Shown here piece by piece: positions 8,922-17,129 of a stretch of 64,000 nt of DNA. The translations under genes and the position numbers were made by a program. The notes under the pieces were generated by a model, which ran no database searches, was not told the origin of the DNA, and saw nothing but the letters and a program-made list of their open reading frames with translations. Numbering within the stretch: the stretch's first letter is position 1; each line of letters opens with the position of its first letter. This stretch comes from Fulvivirga sp. M361. GTDB lineage: Bacteria; Bacteroidota; Bacteroidia; Cytophagales; Cyclobacteriaceae. The stretch covers positions 109,523 to 173,522 of the forward strand of contig NZ_VKDC01000011.1 in the NCBI RefSeq assembly GCF_007097395.1. Direction: 5' to 3'.

Positions 8922-10508
8922 TTATGATTCCTGCATTTTCTGCTGGAAAGTAATCACGATAAATTCAGCAGGCCTGGCTACGGCCACTTTTACTGTAATT
9001 CTCATAATACCGTCCAACACATCATTAGGTGTCATTGTCGTTCCTATACCTGCCAATACTTCATAAGCATCTCCAGGGGTAAGCCCTACCAATCCGCCTT
9101 GCCTCCAGATATCGTTCAGGAAAGAAGAGATCATACTTCGCACTAACACCCAGGTGCCCGAGTTATTGGGTTCATAAACATAGGCTTTCGCTGCGGCCTT
9201 GATAGACTGTTCTATGAAAGTGATCGTTCTTCTTACATTGATGTACCTCCAGTCCTGGCTGTTACCATCCAACGTTCGTGCTCCCCACACTTTTGTGCCT
9301 TCGCCTACAAATGAACGTATAGCATTGACAGATTTACCTGTAACCGTCACATTAAGGTCTTCCTGATCATCATGTGTAAGCTTGATAACCGGTGATATAA
9401 CGCTATTCACACTTACATTGGCCGGTGCTTTCCAGACTCCACGTTCACCATCCACCATAGAATAGATGCCTGCCATAGCTGCCGAAGGTGGCAAGATGTT
9501 AAGGTGAGTTCTAATACCTTGCATCACTTTTTTAAAGGCCGGACTCACTACATTTAAGGTCTGTGACAGGCTTTCAACATCCACATCAGCCTGGCCTAAC
9601 TTTTTCAGTTCCGCCTTAATCTCTTCAGCTTTTTTTGCATTTGCCGCCTGCTGATCCGCTTCTTTAGCAATCACATCCTGCAACAGGTCCAGGTTAGAGA
9701 TATTCTTAAAGTCTACTTCGTCACTTTCCACCACTGCGGTATACACCCATGGGTAATAGGCCGCACCATAGGCAAGAAAGTTAGATCCTACACCTTCTCT
9801 GAATTTAGTGATCACATCATTTTTATCGTATGTACGGGACTTGATTCCATTATAAACATCCAGTATCGCGAAACGACTTTTCATTTTGTAACCACAATGT
9901 GTAAGCATTTCCTGCTGTAAAGAGTAGCAATCACCTTCTTCCAGCATTACTGCTTCAGGTACTACCAACATGGTAGGTTCATCTTCTCCGATCAGTGACT
10001 GAATACTATCTGATAAAGCTTTTTTACTTATGGTGTTTGTTTTTGCCGGAACTGCGGCAGCTTTGCTTTCGCCTTTGGCCCCTTTGCCATCTTTACTTGC
10101 TTCGGCTGCAGGAGCAGCATCTGTAGCAGTATAAGTACCGGCTGATACGATAAAACAGGTACTGCCTCCGTTGGCAAAGAACATCCTTATGCTATCATAT
10201 AATATAAATCTGGAGGATGAGTCAGGTACCACTTTATATCCTTTACCTGCCACTTCAACATCGAAATTTTCATCTCCTGAAGCGCTCTGGATATTGAACG
10301 TAGTTCTGGTACCTCCACCAAATATGTTGTGGAATTCAGTTAGTGAACTGATTCGGACGGGCATATGGATCAATGACTGACCATCTCTGCGTGCTTTTTC
10401 CGTATATCCGATAAATGCCGGTACCGCCGTAGAGATACCTGCTACGGAATTAGGAAAGGCGTTTTTTTCTTCAATGTAAACGCCTGGGGTAGCTAAGGTT
10501 TGTGCCAT
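8922..10508 (-). CDS. Contractile sheath protein (Afp2/3/4 family)
   Basis: This 528-residue sheath protein starts 'MAQTLATPGVYIEEKNAFP' and continues 'GISTAVPAFIGYTEKA', the near-universal opening of eCIS sheaths. Near the C terminus it has 'WRYINVRRTITFIEQSI', 'FLNDIWRQGGLVG' and the final 'ITVKVAVARPAEFIVI', which form the handshake interface between sheath rings. Residues about 130-160 and 280-310 are inserted charged, Ala/Lys-rich segments, possibly surface loops. AFP has three sheath genes; here there is only one, as in AlgoCIS and MAC-like systems, so the particle should have a homogeneous sheath. Confidence 0.95.
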   Translation of the reverse strand: MAQTLATPGVYIEEKNAFPNSVAGISTAVPAFIGYTEKARRDGQSLIHMPVRISSLTEFHNIFGGGTRTTFNIQSASGDENFDVEVAGKGYKVVPDSSSRFILYDSIRMFFANGGSTCFIVSAGTYTATDAAPAAEASKDGKGAKGESKAAAVPAKTNTISKKALSDSIQSLIGEDEPTMLVVPEAVMLEEGDCYSLQQEMLTHCGYKMKSRFAILDVYNGIKSRTYDKNDVITKFREGVGSNFLAYGAAYYPWVYTAVVESDEVDFKNISNLDLLQDVIAKEADQQAANAKKAEEIKAELKKLGQADVDVESLSQTLNVVSPAFKKVMQGIRTHLNILPPSAAMAGIYSMVDGERGVWKAPANVSVNSVISPVIKLTHDDQEDLNVTVTGKSVNAIRSFVGEGTKVWGARTLDGNSQDWRYINVRRTITFIEQSIKAAAKAYVYEPNNSGTWVLVRSMISSFLNDIWRQGGLVGLTPGDAYEVLAGIGTTMTPNDVLDGIMRITVKVAVARPAEFIVITFQQKMQES

Positions 10509-10533
10509 AGTTGAGAGTTTATTTTTGAACTGT

Positions 10534-11592
10534 TTATATATAAATTAATATCTCAGAATAAATTTTAGAATTCGCATCTCGCGTCTCCGGTTTTATTGAA
10601 TCAATTGGTGGTACAGGAAGCCTTTTTACCAATACTTTGTTGGCAGCTGTCCCTCCATTCTTTTTTCTTAATTGAAAATGAAAGTTTGAATATTCCATCA
10701 AAGGCAAAGCCTCATTTGAACTAAAACTTAATGCCATTTCACCATCTACCAACTTCACTTCTTCCGGAGTACTAAAACTTACTCCTTTCTTTTCGCTGAA
10801 TATGGTAGTACCCTTCATATCTTTTACATATTTAGAAACCACCATATACTTCCAAAAAGTAGACCTTGCCCGAAAGTTGATATTAAAGTTATAAAAGGGA
10901 AGTGGTTGACCAATATCAATACTATTCAAAAGCTCTTTTTTCATATCATATGTAAGTTCTACCTGAACTAAAGCCAAAGGAGGCTGTTTGATACGATCAG
11001 CCATTGCCACGAAATTTTCTTTTTCCTTGTTGTTAACATAAAATGAGTATTTACCCTCAGGCAAATTAGTGAAGCTTGTACTTGATGATATTTCGGGATT
11101 AACCTCCTTTTCAAAAACTAAATTGCCATTATCATCCCTGAGTTGTAACTCACCGGTTCCATCCGCAACCTTATAATCAAAGTAATTAGGTCTTACATGA
11201 CAGACATCCTTTCCGTTTACAAATTCGTCCTTATGGAGCCTTGTAGTTCCATCAGAGGAACCCCCTGGATTCTTAAAAAACAGTATACTATTACGGTGTT
11301 CAGTAGGTAAATCCGTGATATTTCTGAAATAAACATTGTTCGTAGTCATCCAGAAAGAAAAGGTAAGGTCTATCTTTTCCAGCTTATATTTAAACCCTTC
11401 AATGCGTTCTGCATCATGAAGAACATGCAATACGCCATCTTCCTGACGCAATAAAAGGCCAAGTTTATTAATAAGTTGTGCTGTGCTCCTGGAAGGTATA
11501 AAATTGATATCTCTACCTCCACGACCCGCATAGTAAGTGTGTGTTACGTTTATAGTAAATAAGGACTTAAACTGAAATTGGAGGTCAATCAT
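10534..11592 (-). CDS. Uncharacterised eCIS protein, possible cap adaptor
   Basis: This 352-residue protein lies between the DUF4255 cap gene (5 bp upstream) and the sheath gene (25 bp downstream), in the same direction. I see no signal peptide or catalytic motif. The middle has 'LPEGKYSFYVNN' and 'NFNINFRARSTFWKYMVVSK', suggestive of an Ig-like or beta-sandwich fold with short beta segments. AlgoCIS has a cap adaptor next to the cap, and position makes that the leading guess here. A minor tail-terminator or collar protein is the alternative. The family is not recognised with certainty. Confidence 0.6.
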   Translation of the reverse strand: MIDLQFQFKSLFTINVTHTYYAGRGGRDINFIPSRSTAQLINKLGLLLRQEDGVLHVLHDAERIEGFKYKLEKIDLTFSFWMTTNNVYFRNITDLPTEHRNSILFFKNPGGSSDGTTRLHKDEFVNGKDVCHVRPNYFDYKVADGTGELQLRDDNGNLVFEKEVNPEISSSTSFTNLPEGKYSFYVNNKEKENFVAMADRIKQPPLALVQVELTYDMKKELLNSIDIGQPLPFYNFNINFRARSTFWKYMVVSKYVKDMKGTTIFSEKKGVSFSTPEEVKLVDGEMALSFSSNEALPLMEYSNFHFQLRKKNGGTAANKVLVKRLPVPPIDSIKPETRDANSKIYSEILIYI

Positions 11593-11597
11593 AAAAA

Positions 11598-12140
11598 CTA
11601 GAAATTGGTGCCAAATCCTGAAAATGGAACGTCATTACTGGTAAGTACACCCTCCTGGAAGGTCACCATTCGTACTTTATATAAGATAGACGGAAGGTAT
11701 TTTCCTCCTATTGTACCCCAAAGGTGACTAAGGTTTTGTAAGTCCTGGTTAACAATTTCGAACGTTAATTTATCTACGCTATTATCCAACTCAGGCGTAT
11801 TACGATGGTTCATCACTTTATGGGCCTGAAAAAAACTGATAACTGCTGACAAATACCGAAGACCTTCAGCATAGTTGCCATCATTGAATGAAGCTGAGAA
11901 AAGCAGGAAAAGGTTCATGTTAATAGGGCGATACGTATTCCCCGAATGATTTTTCTGGTTAACCGTTTCCTGCTGTAAATTTACCAGGCTCAAAATAATC
12001 TTATCCGGTTCCGTCACAGCCATAGAGCCATCCGGGTTCACAATATTGGAAACGATTACCTTTTCCTCTGACTGACCAAAACGCTTGGTGATGTAGTCAT
12101 TCGCTAATTCCGCTATCACAGAAACTGCTGAATAGATCAT
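11598..12140 (-). CDS. DUF4255 (Pvc16/Afp16-like) cap/tail-terminator protein
   Basis: This 180-residue protein resembles the N-terminal domain of Afp16/Pvc16, the cap that ends tube and sheath growth. Visible family features are 'MIYSAVSVIAELANDYI', 'ILSLVNLQQETVNQKN', 'PINMNLFLLFSASF', 'NYAEGLRYLSAVISFFQAH' and 'DLQNLSHLWGTIGGKYLPS'. It is short, holding only the DUF4255 domain without the C-terminal extension of Afp16. It is the first gene of the structural operon; 125 bp separate it from the GH18 gene upstream. The start at 12140 follows the two TTAATGCAT repeats. Confidence 0.9.
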   Translation of the reverse strand: MIYSAVSVIAELANDYITKRFGQSEEKVIVSNIVNPDGSMAVTEPDKIILSLVNLQQETVNQKNHSGNTYRPINMNLFLLFSASFNDGNYAEGLRYLSAVISFFQAHKVMNHRNTPELDNSVDKLTFEIVNQDLQNLSHLWGTIGGKYLPSILYKVRMVTFQEGVLTSNDVPFSGFGTNF

Positions 12141-12177
12141 ATATTATAAGTTCTGAACATGCAAAAGACTTATAATC

Positions 12178-12228
12178 TTAATGCATTTATTTAATCTTAT
12201 TTTGCCAATTATAGACCTATTAATGCAT
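12178..12228. promoter_or_regulatory. Two TTAATGCAT repeats 42 bp apart upstream of the eCIS operon
   Basis: TTAATGCAT occurs at 12178-12186 and again at 12220-12228, 42 bp apart, which is close to four turns of B-DNA. Both lie upstream of the DUF4255 ATG at 12140, with the nearer copy 38-46 bp before the start. The ATGCAT core is palindromic, so either copy reads from both strands. This would suit two dimers of a regulator bound on the same face of the DNA. I cannot confirm a promoter box between them. The presence of the repeats is certain; their role is inference. Confidence 0.4.
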
Positions 12229-12265
12229 AATAATAATATTCTGTTATGTATACCGTTATATTATG

Positions 12266-14089
12266 TCAAGGTAAGTCTTTCTCACTCAAAAACTGTCTAC
12301 TTACCCACAAAAATATTATTGCACCAATAATGAAGCCTCCTAACAAGAAGACTATCTCACGCGCACCGGTAAACTGCATAGCAATAAATATTAATGCTAC
12401 CAATAGAATTATCAAAAGCGCTAACCCTCCCTTAATCACGATGTTAAGCATTCTTTTAAAACGACATCCGTACCTATACAATACAAAGAAACCGATCATA
12501 CTAACACCGAAAACCGCACCAAAAATGCCAAATAACGGCCGTGGATTTCTTAGAAGATAATTTGGGTTTTTAATTATTCTAAAGGCTAACCCTAACCATC
12601 TTCTCCATGAAAGTCGCTTACTTCTGGCAGTAACTGCCGCCAGTTTTAGTTGATCTTCACTCAAAGCAAACTTTGCTGCCAGTAGTTTCCAAAGGTCCGG
12701 GTAGCCGTTGTCATAGCCTAAAGCCCATATTCCAATACCTCCTAGTTGTTTCTCTTTGACCCAATCATATTTCTTGGCCAAGGTCAAACTATCTTCATAC
12801 CACAGTTGTCGATAGTTATTTTGTTTATCACGATAAACGTAAAACTTACTTTTACTGACTTCATCTTCACAGCATGGCAGTTCTCCATGTTCTTTTCGTA
12901 TATTTCTGTACATCGGATAACGTACAAATCGCTTTACTTTAGAAGGAAACTTGAGATCATTAGTCTCCCACTCCGCGCCATAATAAGGCAGACCTAACAG
13001 AAGTTTGTTGGAAGGAGCGCCCCCTACCAGATATTCATCCACTGCATTTTGGAGGTTATATTCCCACCAGGTCTGGCCGCTATTAAGAGGGGCTACAGGG
13101 CCGGCTACTTTACTATTGGCACCATAAAATTCGTAGCCCATTATGATATACAGGTCTACATGACTGTTAAGTTGCCTCAGGTCATACACACGATCAAAAT
13201 CAATGGGAGGAACGGCAAGAGTGATCATGTAGTCCTTTTTAGCAGACCGTAAGCTGGAAGACAGGTCTATAATAAAATTGGTAAATTGCTTACCGCTAAA
13301 GGAGGGGATACTTTCAAAATCAATATTCACCCCATCTGCATTCCGCTCTCTAAGTAAGGTAATTAACGTACTGATAAAATTTTGCTGAGCTTCAAGGTTA
13401 GATAAAAAGGTAGCATTATTTGTAGCACCAAAATTGGTTACGCTGAGTAGTACTTTGGTATCATGCTTATGCGCAGAATCCACCAACGCTGTAGTTTTCC
13501 AATCGTGTATAGTTTTATATCCGCCTGTGCCCGGATCTAGTTCATAGGAAAAATACGCTACTGCAGACAGCAACGAGAAATTATAGCTCTTATAAGCGGT
13601 GCCCATCCAATAAGGGTGCCACCCAAAAACTTTAGAAGTACTATCAATAACATGTTTTTTCTTATAGGCGTTGCCGTGTGTCAATAAGTAGTATTTCTCC
13701 CAGGCATTTTCAGAATTGTAAACTTTCTTGGGTCTTCTTTTTTTAACAGAGAGCACCCTGTTTTTAAAATAAGTAGTGTCAATAAATCCCTGGGCAGTAA
13801 CTCCACCACCTTCATCCAACTGAGCATCCTGATTGACTTCCATAAGTGAATCCAGCAGAGCTTGTTCATCCTGTTGTGGTTTGGGTCCTGATTCGGTCGG
13901 TCCTTCTACATAAGTGGTATCCGGCTTCTCTTCTTCTGCCTGTTGTGGCGCCTGCTCCTGACGCCTTCCGCTCTCTATCAGTTCGTTGATCTTCCCTTTG
14001 ATAAGATCTTTCGATACGTTCCTCTCTTGCTGGGCCCAGGTGTTTGAAAAAAACATTGTAAAAATTAAGAACAGAAGGGGTAATCTCAT
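12266..14089 (-). CDS. Secreted GH18-like glycoside hydrolase with C-terminal membrane helices
   Basis: This 607-residue protein has a signal peptide (MRLPLLFLIFTMFFSNTWAQ). A Gln/Glu-rich low-complexity linker covers about 40-95. A GH18-type barrel runs from about 150 to 475, with the catalytic strip 'DGVNIDFE' at 252-259 and the acid/base Glu at 259. The third position of the strip is Asn (N255) where classical chitinases have Asp, as in the spore/peptidoglycan-associated SleL/YaaH-like subgroup. Further GH18 strings include 'YIIMGYEFYGA' and 'GIGIWALGYD'. Three hydrophobic helices follow at about 520-539, 551-572 and 578-595. It is encoded just upstream of, and in line with, the eCIS structural genes, so it may act on peptidoglycan or glycans during particle release (inference). 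Confidence 0.85.
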   Translation of the reverse strand: MRLPLLFLIFTMFFSNTWAQQERNVSKDLIKGKINELIESGRRQEQAPQQAEEEKPDTTYVEGPTESGPKPQQDEQALLDSLMEVNQDAQLDEGGGVTAQGFIDTTYFKNRVLSVKKRRPKKVYNSENAWEKYYLLTHGNAYKKKHVIDSTSKVFGWHPYWMGTAYKSYNFSLLSAVAYFSYELDPGTGGYKTIHDWKTTALVDSAHKHDTKVLLSVTNFGATNNATFLSNLEAQQNFISTLITLLRERNADGVNIDFESIPSFSGKQFTNFIIDLSSSLRSAKKDYMITLAVPPIDFDRVYDLRQLNSHVDLYIIMGYEFYGANSKVAGPVAPLNSGQTWWEYNLQNAVDEYLVGGAPSNKLLLGLPYYGAEWETNDLKFPSKVKRFVRYPMYRNIRKEHGELPCCEDEVSKSKFYVYRDKQNNYRQLWYEDSLTLAKKYDWVKEKQLGGIGIWALGYDNGYPDLWKLLAAKFALSEDQLKLAAVTARSKRLSWRRWLGLAFRIIKNPNYLLRNPRPLFGIFGAVFGVSMIGFFVLYRYGCRFKRMLNIVIKGGLALLIILLVALIFIAMQFTGAREIVFLLGGFIIGAIIFLWVSRQFLSEKDLP

Positions 14090-14454
14090 GCAGTAGGAGT
14101 GTTAAAAGCCTTTAGAATTTTTATGCCCTTTTTCAATCATTTCCAGTTCATTTTTGAGCATTTTTTGCAACGAAGAATTAGCCTATCAAAATCCAATACT
14201 CTTATTAAAAAAATCAATGAAAAACTATCTATAACTTCATTGAAATAAAAACATATTTTTAAGGATAATTACTCTAAAATAAAACCACAGGCTGAAACAA
14301 AGAAATTATAAAGAAGCTTTTTTTTCAAAAAATAAAATCATAAAATGGTGATGATCAACTTCACATAATTAAATCAATATTAGATATATTACTAAAATTT
14401 TCCTTTTTAATCAGTTAACAAACTTATAGCCAGACACTTAATACCAACCCTCCT
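14090..14454. other. AT-rich intergenic region between divergent genes
   Basis: This 365-bp stretch separates the GH18-like gene (minus) from a small secreted protein (plus). It is very AT-rich with runs of A and T and contains no frame that I would support. It should hold promoters for both flanking genes, but I found no clear TTTG plus TAnnTTTG pair. Confidence 0.5.
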
Positions 14455-15063
14455 ATGAACAAACCTTCATGCCTTACTCTTTGGTCCATTGGTCTTTTTT
14501 TATCCTCTATTTCTTATGCTCAGGAGGTGGATACAACAGCTTCCAAAAATGAGATGATTACCCGCTTTAAAACACTGGATGTAAGCTATCTGGGAACCAC
14601 TCAAAACTGCATACCCTATGACGTATATGCGCTCAAATATTATAACTCCTGGATTCTTACGATCATAGAAAAAGAAACGTTAGGCATTTTCATAACACGT
14701 CCTCCAAGAAGTGACGAACAGATACATACTGGTTCTCAGTATTTTATGCAGGGAGCCTCCTATTTGGTTGAGTTTAAGAATTATCTAAAAAAGAAATCCA
14801 GACGTAAAGTGGTCAACGACCTGGAGCTTTACGGTTTTTATAAATTAAATCGTTTGGGAAAACGAACTATGCGCGGGTTACTCCTGATAGAACTCCCTGA
14901 CACCCGTGAACAGGCAGAACCTTCATTCTTTTTATTCAAGTTTTTCCATAATCTATTCTCCAAAGCAGAGATGCCTGAAGACGATAGAATTAAACCCAAC
15001 CTGGAAGAAAAAATTAAGCCTGCAGAAGACAAGGTAAACGAACAGTTAGATAAAATTAAGTGA
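14455..15063 (+). CDS. Hypothetical secreted protein
   Basis: This 202-residue protein starts with a signal peptide (MNKPSCLTLWSIGLFLSS, cleaved near SYAQ). The mature part is a mixed alpha/beta sequence with 'NCIPYDVYALKYYNSWILTI' and a basic tail ending in Lys/Glu-rich residues. I do not recognise its family and see no catalytic motif or cysteine pattern. It lies alone between the divergent GH18 gene and the convergent glutaredoxin gene, so context gives no function. The plus orientation contrasts with its neighbours on both sides. Confidence 0.75.
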   Translation: MNKPSCLTLWSIGLFLSSISYAQEVDTTASKNEMITRFKTLDVSYLGTTQNCIPYDVYALKYYNSWILTIIEKETLGIFITRPPRSDEQIHTGSQYFMQGASYLVEFKNYLKKKSRRKVVNDLELYGFYKLNRLGKRTMRGLLLIELPDTREQAEPSFFLFKFFHNLFSKAEMPEDDRIKPNLEEKIKPAEDKVNEQLDKIK

Positions 15064-15097
15064 TATTACCTGGTCCTATGACCAACTTCTTGAGCTT

Positions 15098-15358
15098 TTA
15101 TAATTCTCTTAGTCCATATTTTTCAAGAAACTTATCCAATTCGGATAAACTTGGGTTTTTAAGGAAATCAGTGCCATAAACTACGGTAGGAAATTTCAAT
15201 TCTCCATTATACAAATCACGCACTGCTTTTTCAGCATCCTTATTGGTTTCAACGTTAAAATCATCAAACTCCACCCAAATGGATTGCAGGTAATTACGAA
15301 TATTGGATGATTTAAGGCACCAATCAGCGCCGTAAAGCTTAAGTTTTTGATCAGACAC
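15098..15358 (-). CDS. Monothiol-type glutaredoxin-like protein
   Basis: This 86-residue protein has a thioredoxin fold pattern: 'LYGADWCLKSS' with the active Cys14 followed by LKS, and the cis-proline 'FPTVVYG' near residue 56. The second Cys of a CxxC is replaced by Ser, so it is a monothiol type. It overlaps the start of the upstream antiporter gene by 8 bp (15351-15358), so the two are translated together. It may act as a thiol-redox partner or iron-sulfur carrier linked to the antiporter. The family call is reasonable; the substrate is unknown. Confidence 0.8.
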   Translation of the reverse strand: MSDQKLKLYGADWCLKSSNIRNYLQSIWVEFDDFNVETNKDAEKAVRDLYNGELKFPTVVYGTDFLKNPSLSELDKFLEKYGLREL

Positions 15359-16538
15359 CGGATGTTAGTTTTAATGGTTTTGAAAGCACAGGGTGAATTT
15401 TTTCAGCATTATTAACAATAAATGGGGTAACAGACATCAATAAAATAGAAACGGCCAAAAAGATCTGGTAGTTGTTTTTACTTATCAATTCATATTCCAA
15501 ACCACTTTGCGCCAGAACAAAAGAAAACTCTCCTATCTGGGCAATAGAAAACCCAATGGCCAGTGCGGTAGACCAGTTCATCTTTAAAATTTTCGCTGCC
15601 AGTATACCCGCCGCTGCTTTAATCAGCAACGCAAAGAAAAACCAAAATACGATCCAGAGAACATCGGTAAGGAATATTCTGTAGTCCAACAACATTCCCA
15701 TAGAAATGAAAAAGAAACTCATAAAGACATATCTAAAAGGCAAAAAACATGAGATCGCCATCCGGTTATAATCGGTCTCAGCGATAATAAGGCCCGCGAT
15801 AAAAGCGCCCAACGCTAATGAAAGGCCTAGTTTTTCAGTCAGCAGCGCTATTCCTGTTACAATAAAAACGGTAGCGATGAGAAATACTTCCTGGCTCTGG
15901 ATCTTCATGACGGTTTTCAAAAAGAAAGGAATTACGAAACGTGCCAGTGCATAGGCTATACCTCCCATAAGTACCAATTTGCCTAAAAGCCATAATAACT
16001 CTTCCCCGGCATTTCCTCCGGCCCCAGCCAGTAAAGGGGTAAAAAGCATCAATGGCACAATCATGATGTCCTGAAAAAGCAAAATGGCCAAAATAAATTT
16101 TCCATGCTGTGTAGCCATTTTATTACGGTCCTGAAGTGTTTTGACCACAATAGCTGTGCTGCTTAAGGCATAGAGGAACCCCCAAAAGAAGCTTTCCTCT
16201 ATTGAGGGACGCATCATCAACCAAATAAATCCCGCCGTAAGAAAAATTGTCAATAACACCTGCGATGCGCCACCGATAAGCACATAATTTTTAATGCGTT
16301 TTAGGTTGGCAAAGGAAAATTCCAACCCGACAGTGAATAGCAGCAGGATAATACCAATTTCAGCATAAACCTCTACTTCATCCATGTCAGCAAAATAGCT
16401 GGTGGTATTGGGGCTTAGCAATACACCCGTAATCAGGTAGCCTATGATGTATCGTATCTTTAGAAATTTACATACGATAATAACCGCTGTAGCTACACCA
16501 AAAATGGCGCAAATGTTAATAAGAATATGGTGTTGCAT
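15351..16538 (-). CDS. Cation:proton antiporter, KefB/CPA2 type
   Basis: This 395-residue integral membrane protein has roughly 11-13 hydrophobic helices. It contains the CPA2-type signature 'GIILLLFTVGLEFSF' near residue 62, and 'LAILLFQDIMIVPL' and 'LGAFIAGLIIAETDY' further on, as in KefB/KefC antiporters. It lacks the C-terminal TrkA-N domain of KefC, so it is a transporter core only. It likely exchanges K+ or Na+ for H+. Its 3' end overlaps a glutaredoxin gene, a pairing in line with redox control of Kef systems (inference). Confidence 0.92.
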   Translation of the reverse strand: MQHHILINICAIFGVATAVIIVCKFLKIRYIIGYLITGVLLSPNTTSYFADMDEVEVYAEIGIILLLFTVGLEFSFANLKRIKNYVLIGGASQVLLTIFLTAGFIWLMMRPSIEESFFWGFLYALSSTAIVVKTLQDRNKMATQHGKFILAILLFQDIMIVPLMLFTPLLAGAGGNAGEELLWLLGKLVLMGGIAYALARFVIPFFLKTVMKIQSQEVFLIATVFIVTGIALLTEKLGLSLALGAFIAGLIIAETDYNRMAISCFLPFRYVFMSFFFISMGMLLDYRIFLTDVLWIVFWFFFALLIKAAAGILAAKILKMNWSTALAIGFSIAQIGEFSFVLAQSGLEYELISKNNYQIFLAVSILLMSVTPFIVNNAEKIHPVLSKPLKLTSGV

Positions 16539-16790
16539 TTTTTAGGACTAAATTCAAAAGGATAACAAAAAAGAATGATAGAAATCTCAAAGTGCCAAAA
16601 TACTCTTAGATTGCTTCAAAATTGGGCGTTTTGTTGATGTAATTTATGGTGGAATGGTATCTTTTTAATAGAAAGTAGAATCTCCGATATGAATGCTTAG
16701 CAACCAAAACCATCTTTCAATTCCTTGATACTGCCTTCAAAATTAGCCCTTCAGTTTAGAAGAGTCTGTTATATCATATCCCACTACTTA

Positions 16791-16809
16791 GCTAAAATAC
16801 TATTTTAGC
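16791..16809 (-). terminator. Hairpin just after the immunity-like gene
   Basis: GCTAAAAT at 16791-16798 and ATTTTAGC at 16802-16809 form an 8-bp stem with a three-base loop, starting 12 bp downstream of the stop of the 98-residue gene. The minus strand has no T-run after the stem, so it is not a textbook intrinsic terminator. It may mark the transcript end of the toxin/immunity pair. Confidence 0.35.
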
Positions 16810-16821
16810 CACTAGCCCAAC

Positions 16822-17118
16822 TTAATCGGTATCCGAAGAGCTATCCTCTGCATTTTTTTTCATCTGCAACGTTAAATCAAAATCTTCGACTATGCTATCA
16901 AACCATTTCTTCATACCTTCATATGAGGCGGACTCCTGTAGGGTAGAGAAAATTTTTTGAAATTCTTCTATAGAGTTGGCTCCTTTTAATTCCATCGGAA
17001 GGTTATGAAGAAAGTCACTAATCCAGAATGTTTTTTTATTTTTTAGAAAATGTCCTTCCTCTCTCAACACAATGAAAGCTTTGTACAATATAAAATATAG
17101 AAATTCTTTATGATTCAT
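16822..17118 (-). CDS. Small putative immunity protein for the adjacent toxin-like protein
   Basis: This 98-residue acidic protein starts MNHKEFLYFILYKAF and ends in an acidic tail (SSSDTD). It is rich in helix-forming residues and lacks a signal peptide or motif. It starts 11 bp after the stop of the 1325-residue protein whose last section looks like a toxin domain. A small, acidic, cytoplasmic gene immediately downstream of such a C terminus is the standard arrangement of an immunity gene in polymorphic toxin systems. Nothing in the sequence itself proves the role. Confidence 0.6.
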   Translation of the reverse strand: MNHKEFLYFILYKAFIVLREEGHFLKNKKTFWISDFLHNLPMELKGANSIEEFQKIFSTLQESASYEGMKKWFDSIVEDFDLTLQMKKNAEDSSSDTD

Positions 17119-17129
17119 TCGTCATTTTT

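Noticed and set aside
1..12140. Contractile-tailed prophage
   Set aside because: There are no terminase, portal, capsid or integrase genes, and the DUF4255, PAAR and LysM set with AAA+ ATPases fits an eCIS.
1..12140. Type VI secretion system
   Set aside because: There is no TssJ/L/M membrane complex or ClpV, and the LysM, DUF4255 and single-gene sheath pattern matches an eCIS.
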